Assembly: GCF_040546275.1 (NCBI RefSeq)
Contig: NZ_JBEPNO010000001.1
Coordinates: 124,001-188,000, forward strand
DNA length: 64,000 bases
Origin: Nakamurella sp040546275
GTDB taxonomy: Bacteria; Actinomycetota; Actinomycetes; Mycobacteriales; Nakamurellaceae
Reading direction: 5' to 3'
Under the pieces are notes generated by a model, which was not told where the DNA came from, made no database searches, and was given only the letters and a program-made list of their open reading frames with translations. The position numbers were made by a program, and so were the translations under genes. Positions 59,855 to 64,000 of the stretch are shown in pieces (position 1 is the first letter of the stretch; each line of letters starts with the position of its first letter).

Positions 59855-61836
59855 GAGGTCCGCGCGATCGTGCTTGACACAGCGCCGGGCTCGACGGCGC
59901 GGGGCGGGCCCTTCGCCCCCTGCCGGGGGTGCCAGCAGGCAACTGTGTCACCGTCGATCGAGAGTGGTTCCGGTGTTCGGCTGCAGCGGTCGGTCGCGTA
60001 CGAACAGCGCGGCGCAAATGCGCACCCGGTTCCGAAGTCGGCCGGCGGCGGAGGGCGGCCGGGGATGGTGGCCAGCGGAACGCAGCGGTCGGTCTGCAGG
60101 TCGGGAACGGCGGCCAGCAACGCCCGGGTGTACGGGTGGCGTGGCCCAGCGAGCAGCGTTGCCACGGAGATGCTCTCGACGATCTGGCCGGCATACATCA
60201 CCAAGATCCGGTCACACATGGCTGACACGACGGCCAGATCGTGAGAGATCAGCAGGACTGCCATGTTCTGCTCGGCCCGGACCTTTGCGATCAGTTCCAG
60301 CACCTGCTTCTGCACGGTCACGTCCAGCGCGGTGGTCGGTTCGTCGGCGATCAACAGTGTCGGGCTCAGCATCAGCCCCATGGCGATCATGGCCCGCTGG
60401 CGCATACCGCCGGAGAACTCGTACGGGTACTGGCGGGCCCGCCGCCGCGGTGCGGGAACGCCGACCTGGCCGAGGCGATCGACCGCGCGGGCGGCTGCGG
60501 CCCTGCGGCTCAGGCCCCCGTGCTCGACGGCGACCTCGGCCAGCTGGGACCCGATCCGGCGCACCGGGTTCAACGAGCTCATCGGGTCCTGGAACACCAT
60601 CGCCATCGAGGTGGCGAGGTGGCGACGAAGTCGTCCCCGGGACAGCCGCAGGAGATCCTCACCGTCGAAGAGGAGCCGGCCGGCCTCGACGTCACCCGGC
60701 GCTTGGATCAGCTGCGCGATGGCCAGCGCGCTCAGGGATTTGCCCGACCCCGACTCGCCGACGATGCCGACGCACTCGCCGGCGGCGATCTCGAAGCTCA
60801 CCCCGCGCACCGGCATGATCGGGTGGCCGTCAGGCCCCGGAAACCGGACCGTGAGGTTTTCGACCACCAGCACCGGTCGATCGGTGGACGCCCACGGTCC
60901 GTTCGTGCCGGTTTCGGTCTTCGCGAGACCGGAGGGCAGCCAGCGTCGGCGACCCGTCGAGACCCGGCGGCCCGCAAGTTGCGCCGCGGCCTCACCGGTC
61001 AGGTTCAGAGCCAGGCCGGCAAGCACGATCGCCAACCCCGGGCCGAGCGCGGCCATCGGATTGATGTAGATCTGCTGGAGGCCGTCCTGCAGCATCCGCC
61101 CCCAGTCGAAGGACGGGGGCTGCACCCCCAGACCGAGGAACGACAGACCGGCGAACGCGAGCAACATGCCGCCGGCGCCCATCGCCACGTTGACGATCAG
61201 GGTGTCGCCGATGTTGGGCAGGATGTGGCGAACGATGATCCGCATCCGGCCCGCCCCGACCATCCGGGCCGCCGAGACGAAATCGCGACCGGCGACGCCG
61301 GCGGAGAGCGTGTGGGTGAGCCGGGCGAACACCGGCGCGGACGCGACCCCGAGCGCGAGCATGGCACCGGTGGCACCGATCCCGAAGATGCTGGAGAAGA
61401 AGATCGCCAGGATGAGGCCGGGAAATGCGACCAGGACATTGAAGGCGGCGACGATGAAACGTCCGACGCGGGCGCCGGTGACGATCGGCAGGCTACCGAG
61501 CAACAGACCGAAGAACACTCCGATGAGAGTGGCGCCGAGCGCGAGCTCGAGCGAGAACCGAGTAGCCACCAGGACTCGCAGCAGCAGATCACGACCCAGC
61601 CCGTCGGTCCCGAAGGTGTGGGCGGACGACGCCGGCAGGTTGATGCCGGCGGTGTCGTAGGCGTCGGCGGACCGGCCCCAGATGATCGGTGCCAGGATGG
61701 CCAGCAGCAGCAGCGCGATGTCGGCGACCAGCGCCGCGATGCCCAGTGGCGTGCGCAGCAGCCGACGCAGACTGACGTTGCGCGGGACGGAGTTGTTGCT
61801 GACCTGCGCGGCCACCACCGTCATCTCGGTCGTCAC
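59851..61836 (-). CDS. Fused permease-ATPase of a dipeptide/nickel-type ABC importer (DppC-DppD)
   Basis: 661 residues. Residues 1-290 form a DppC-type permease (AHTFGTDGLGRDLLLRVLVATRFSL; MVGAGRMRIIVRHILPN as EAA-loop; PSFDWGRML). Residues about 315-661 form a DppD ATPase (Walker A GESGSGKSLSA, signature FSGGMRQRAMIAMGLM, Walker B LLIADEPTTALD, then HPYTRALLAAVPD...GCAFAPRCSYA). Such natural fusions are known in actinobacteria. GTG 61836 starts 3 bases after the DppB stop. Confidence 0.93.
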   Translation of the reverse strand: MTTEMTVVAAQVSNNSVPRNVSLRRLLRTPLGIAALVADIALLLLAILAPIIWGRSADAYDTAGINLPASSAHTFGTDGLGRDLLLRVLVATRFSLELALGATLIGVFFGLLLGSLPIVTGARVGRFIVAAFNVLVAFPGLILAIFFSSIFGIGATGAMLALGVASAPVFARLTHTLSAGVAGRDFVSAARMVGAGRMRIIVRHILPNIGDTLIVNVAMGAGGMLLAFAGLSFLGLGVQPPSFDWGRMLQDGLQQIYINPMAALGPGLAIVLAGLALNLTGEAAAQLAGRRVSTGRRRWLPSGLAKTETGTNGPWASTDRPVLVVENLTVRFPGPDGHPIMPVRGVSFEIAAGECVGIVGESGSGKSLSALAIAQLIQAPGDVEAGRLLFDGEDLLRLSRGRLRRHLATSMAMVFQDPMSSLNPVRRIGSQLAEVAVEHGGLSRRAAAARAVDRLGQVGVPAPRRRARQYPYEFSGGMRQRAMIAMGLMLSPTLLIADEPTTALDVTVQKQVLELIAKVRAEQNMAVLLISHDLAVVSAMCDRILVMYAGQIVESISVATLLAGPRHPYTRALLAAVPDLQTDRCVPLATIPGRPPPPADFGTGCAFAPRCSYATDRCSRTPEPLSIDGDTVACWHPRQGAKGPPRAVEPGAVSSTIARTS

Positions 61837-61839
61837 GTT

Positions 61840-62877
61840 TCAGGACTCCCGGATGGTGGTTTGTGGGTCGACGACCGCGAGGAGGAGGTCGACGAGGAAG
61901 TTGATCACCAGCACCAGTCCTCCGTAGACGAGGACGAGTGCCTGGACCATGGTGAAGTCGTAGCTGGTGATCGCGGTGACGAATACCTGGCCCAGCCCCG
62001 GCCAGGCGAAGATCGTCTCCACCAGGACGGTGCCGGCGATCAGCCCGCCGAGCAGCAGTCCGGCGATCGTCGCCGTGGCGGTCAGGGCGTTGGGCAGGGC
62101 GTGCCGGACGTAGAGCTTCCACCCGGGGAGCCGCTTGAGCCGCGCGGTCCGCATGTAGTCCCTCTCCAGGACCGAGAGGATCTCCACCCGCACGATGCGG
62201 GAGATGCCGACGATCGCGCCGAGCGAGAGCGCAAGCACCGGCATCACGTAGGAGGCAACACCCTGCTGGCCGGCGACCGGAAGCAGATGCGTGCGAACGC
62301 CCAGCAGGTAGACCAGAGCCACGCCGAGCAGGAACTCCGGGATCGACCCGAGCACGATGCTGACGGTCGTGTAGGCGAGCTCGAGAGGTCGCCGCCGTCC
62401 GTTCTGCGTCAGGACCGCCATGATCAGACCGAGCGGGACGGCGACCAGGATGGTCACGCCGAAGGCGATGAGGGCCAGCAGAATCGTGTTCGGCAGCAGT
62501 TCGGAAATCGTCTCGTCGACCGGAAGCCCACTGGACAGCGACCGACCGAGGTCGCCATGGATCAAGTGGCCGAGGTAGTCCCAGTACTGGGCCGGCACAG
62601 ACTGATCCAGCCCGAGGTCGTGACGGGTGGAGGCCACCACATCGGCCGAGGCGTTGATACCGAGCGCCTTTCGCACCGGATCGCCCGGGACGAGGTGGAT
62701 GATGAACGCGGCGAAGGTCACCAGGACCCACAGCGACACCACCAGACGCGCCGACCGTCGGACGGCGAACCGAATCCACGGATTGACCCGGAGATTCACC
62801 CGGCGTGGACGGACGGGTCCAACCTTGACCGCAACGATGGCCGTACTCCCCTCGGACGCCGTTCCTCGTCGGCTCAT
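61840..62877 (-). CDS. Dipeptide/nickel-type ABC transporter permease (DppB-like)
   Basis: 345 residues with six membrane segments and the DppB pattern (FIIHLVPGDPVRKALG; LGLDQSVPAQYWDYLGHLIHGDLGRSLSS; ARLKRLPGWKLYVRHALPNAL). ATG 62877 lies within the second half of a 17-base direct duplication that also carries the ribosome-binding site. It forms the channel with the fused DppC-DppD protein. Confidence 0.93.
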   Translation of the reverse strand: MSRRGTASEGSTAIVAVKVGPVRPRRVNLRVNPWIRFAVRRSARLVVSLWVLVTFAAFIIHLVPGDPVRKALGINASADVVASTRHDLGLDQSVPAQYWDYLGHLIHGDLGRSLSSGLPVDETISELLPNTILLALIAFGVTILVAVPLGLIMAVLTQNGRRRPLELAYTTVSIVLGSIPEFLLGVALVYLLGVRTHLLPVAGQQGVASYVMPVLALSLGAIVGISRIVRVEILSVLERDYMRTARLKRLPGWKLYVRHALPNALTATATIAGLLLGGLIAGTVLVETIFAWPGLGQVFVTAITSYDFTMVQALVLVYGGLVLVINFLVDLLLAVVDPQTTIRES

Positions 62878-62903
62878 CCTTCATCTCGGCTCATCCTTCA
62901 TCT
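62870..62903 (-). repeat. Tandem duplication of the ribosome-binding site and start codon of dppB
   Basis: CGGCTCATCCTTCATCT occurs twice in direct succession (62870-62886 and 62887-62903). On the coding strand each copy reads GAAGGATGAGCCG, giving two ribosome-binding-site-plus-ATG modules. The upstream ATG (62894) starts a six-codon frame MSRDEG whose TGA overlaps the true dppB ATG. Confidence 0.85.
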
Positions 62904-63029
62904 CTACGGGTGGGGGCGCTTCGTCCGGACCCACAAGAGTCCACCCGACATGTTCGGCCAGGACGACGATGCAATCGGCGTCGCCGCTGGACACGCTGTT
63001 TCCACACCCTTTCAGCTGGAGGAATCTTG

Positions 63030-64000
63030 ATGCGTGCTCACTACCTGGCGGTCGGCATGGCCGCGGGCCTTCTCACGATGGCAGCATGCACCTCCGCTTC
63101 GTCCGGCGGGCAGGGCTCGTCCAGCACCTCCGCTCCGTCCGGTCCGCAGGGTTCGCCTGCTGCCTCCGGTCCGGCCGGCCTGCCGGGCTCGTCCGTCAGC
63201 TCCGGACCCCCGGCCGGTGACCTGGTCAGCGGCGGCAGCATCACGGTCGCCGTGGCGTCGGACCCCATCAACCTCGATCCGAGCGTGACCCTGGACTCCG
63301 GCTCGCTGCAGTTCCACTACATGGCCTACGACACGCTGCTGAGTCTTTCGCCCCAGGGCAAGCTCGTCCCGAACCTGGCTACCGCGTGGAGCACCAAGGG
63401 CAACAGCTACGTCTTCACGATCAAGCCGGGCGTCACGTGCTCGGACGCGACGGCGATGAATGCCAAGGTGATCGGCGAGAACATCTCCTACACGCTGGAT
63501 CCCAAGAACAAGTCGCCGATGCTCGGCTACACGGTGCCGGCCGACACGAAGGTCACCGCCGACGTCGCCGCGAACACGGTCACCCTGACGGCGCCGACGC
63601 ACGACGCGTTCTTCCTGAATCACATCGCGAACCTGTTCATGATCTGCCAGAAGGGCCTGGACAACCGAGGTCTGCTCAAGACCCAGACCTTCGGCTCCGG
63701 ACCCTACGTGCTCGGTGATCGTGTCCCGAAGTCGCATTACACCTACTCGGTGCGCACCGGCTATACCTGGGGCCCCGACGGCACGAAGACCGATGTGCCT
63801 GGCCAGCCGGCGAAGGTGAACTTCCAGATCGTCGCCAGCGAGACCACCGTCGCGAACCTGCTGCTGAACAAGCAGGTCAACATCGGATTCGTGAAAGGTC
63901 CGGACCGGGCCCGACTCACCGCCGCCAAGCTCTTCAACCAGGTGGCCACGGTTCCGCAGGGCGAATTCTTCTTCAATCAGAAGTCGGGGTCGATCATCAG
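63030..64000 (+). CDS. Substrate-binding lipoprotein of peptide/nickel-type ABC importer (3' end outside window)
   Basis: The frame is open to the window end (323 codons). The signal peptide ends in a lipobox around LLTMAAC with C20 lipidated, then a 40-residue Ser/Gly/Pro linker. The SBP_bac_5 domain begins with GGSITVAVASDPINLDPS, then YDTLLSLSPQGKLVPNLATAWS and FGSGPYVLGDRV. ATG 63030 has GGAGGAATC upstream. It is divergent from the three importer genes, which it should serve by capturing the substrate outside the membrane. Confidence 0.93.
   Translation, partial: MRAHYLAVGMAAGLLTMAACTSASSGGQGSSSTSAPSGPQGSPAASGPAGLPGSSVSSGPPAGDLVSGGSITVAVASDPINLDPSVTLDSGSLQFHYMAYDTLLSLSPQGKLVPNLATAWSTKGNSYVFTIKPGVTCSDATAMNAKVIGENISYTLDPKNKSPMLGYTVPADTKVTADVAANTVTLTAPTHDAFFLNHIANLFMICQKGLDNRGLLKTQTFGSGPYVLGDRVPKSHYTYSVRTGYTWGPDGTKTDVPGQPAKVNFQIVASETTVANLLLNKQVNIGFVKGPDRARLTAAKLFNQVATVPQGEFFFNQKSGSII

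Noticed and set aside
60241..63030. Very long plus-strand open frame (929 codons)
   Set aside because: It is antisense to the dipeptide-type importer genes, whose motifs are unmistakable. Its product is a low-complexity Asp/Gln/Arg-rich sequence typical of the complement of GC-rich genes.

Overview
The window is a GC-rich, gene-dense stretch of an actinobacterial chromosome. Evidence for this is frequent GTG/TTG starts, many ATGA/GTGA overlaps between consecutive genes, a class F sortase, an ECF42-type sigma factor with its DGPF partner, a DinB/DUF664 (mycothiol-transferase-like) protein, F420-type LLM oxidoreductase, and a large number of TetR/MarR/PadR/MerR/ArsR/WYL one-component regulators. 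The sequence alone does not fix the genus; a Nakamurella-like or related actinobacterium would be compatible. No rRNA, tRNA, CRISPR array, prophage or intact insertion sequence was seen.

Layout. 0-5 kb: an aldehyde dehydrogenase (cut by the window edge) and an aryl-alcohol-type dehydrogenase, a MarR regulator behind a SgcJ/EcaC gene broken by two amber codons, and a FtsX-type ABC exporter facing a TetR regulator that carries an N-terminal cysteine cluster. 6-10.4 kb: ECF42 sigma factor plus DGPF/YCII protein, a DUF998 membrane protein, and a class F sortase beside a CHRD surface protein. 10.5-21.4 kb, all on the minus strand except the terminal MarR gene: a catabolic block made of a CUT2-type (ribose/xylose-like) ABC importer, a NarL-type two-component system, and a six-gene ring-cleavage operon (GalB-type hydratase, CHA aldolase, alpha/beta hydrolase, muconolactone-isomerase-like protein, LigA, LigB). 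This looks like a protocatechuate-4,5/gallate-type pathway with an unusual set of middle enzymes. 21.4-31 kb: a second catabolic block, with a Tat-exported double SnoaL protein, a two-VOC extradiol dioxygenase, an FAH-family hydrolase, an MhpA-like flavin hydroxylase, an SDR and a P450. A TetR gene and an acyl-CoA synthetase (frameshifted) follow. The extradiol dioxygenase and acyl-CoA synthetase promoters are near-copies of each other, which ties them into one regulon.

31-34 kb is a graveyard: a remnant of an MFS transporter, a decayed MazEF toxin-antitoxin module and the C-terminal piece of a MarR gene lie between small intact genes. 34-38.7 kb: a TetR-controlled DrrAB-type exporter followed by a short SNF2 helicase and a SWIM zinc-finger protein. 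38.8-50.9 kb: a run of small regulator-plus-enzyme pairs (PadR, XRE/aldo-keto reductase, SDR/MerR, several NTF2-fold proteins, nitroreductase-like, LysR/EamA transporter), with a 5 x 20 bp tandem repeat near 39.9 kb and a 16-bp repeat near 46.1 kb. 50.9-55.5 kb: an RCC1-repeat protein with a small partner, an alpha/beta hydrolase interrupted at a 12-G tract and coupled to a WYL regulator, a dead TetR gene and a degenerate HEAT-repeat gene. 55.7-58.8 kb: ArsR/PRISE-reductase and TetR/LLM pairs with inverted-repeat operators. 58.9-64 kb: a divergent dipeptide/nickel-type ABC importer, including a natural permease-ATPase fusion and a substrate-binding lipoprotein cut by the window end.

The most informative observations are regulatory: several perfect inverted repeats sit exactly where a neighbouring regulator should bind, and two sets (MarR sites at 20.9-21.45 kb; TetR sites at 22.6 and 29.2 kb) recur at more than one promoter.
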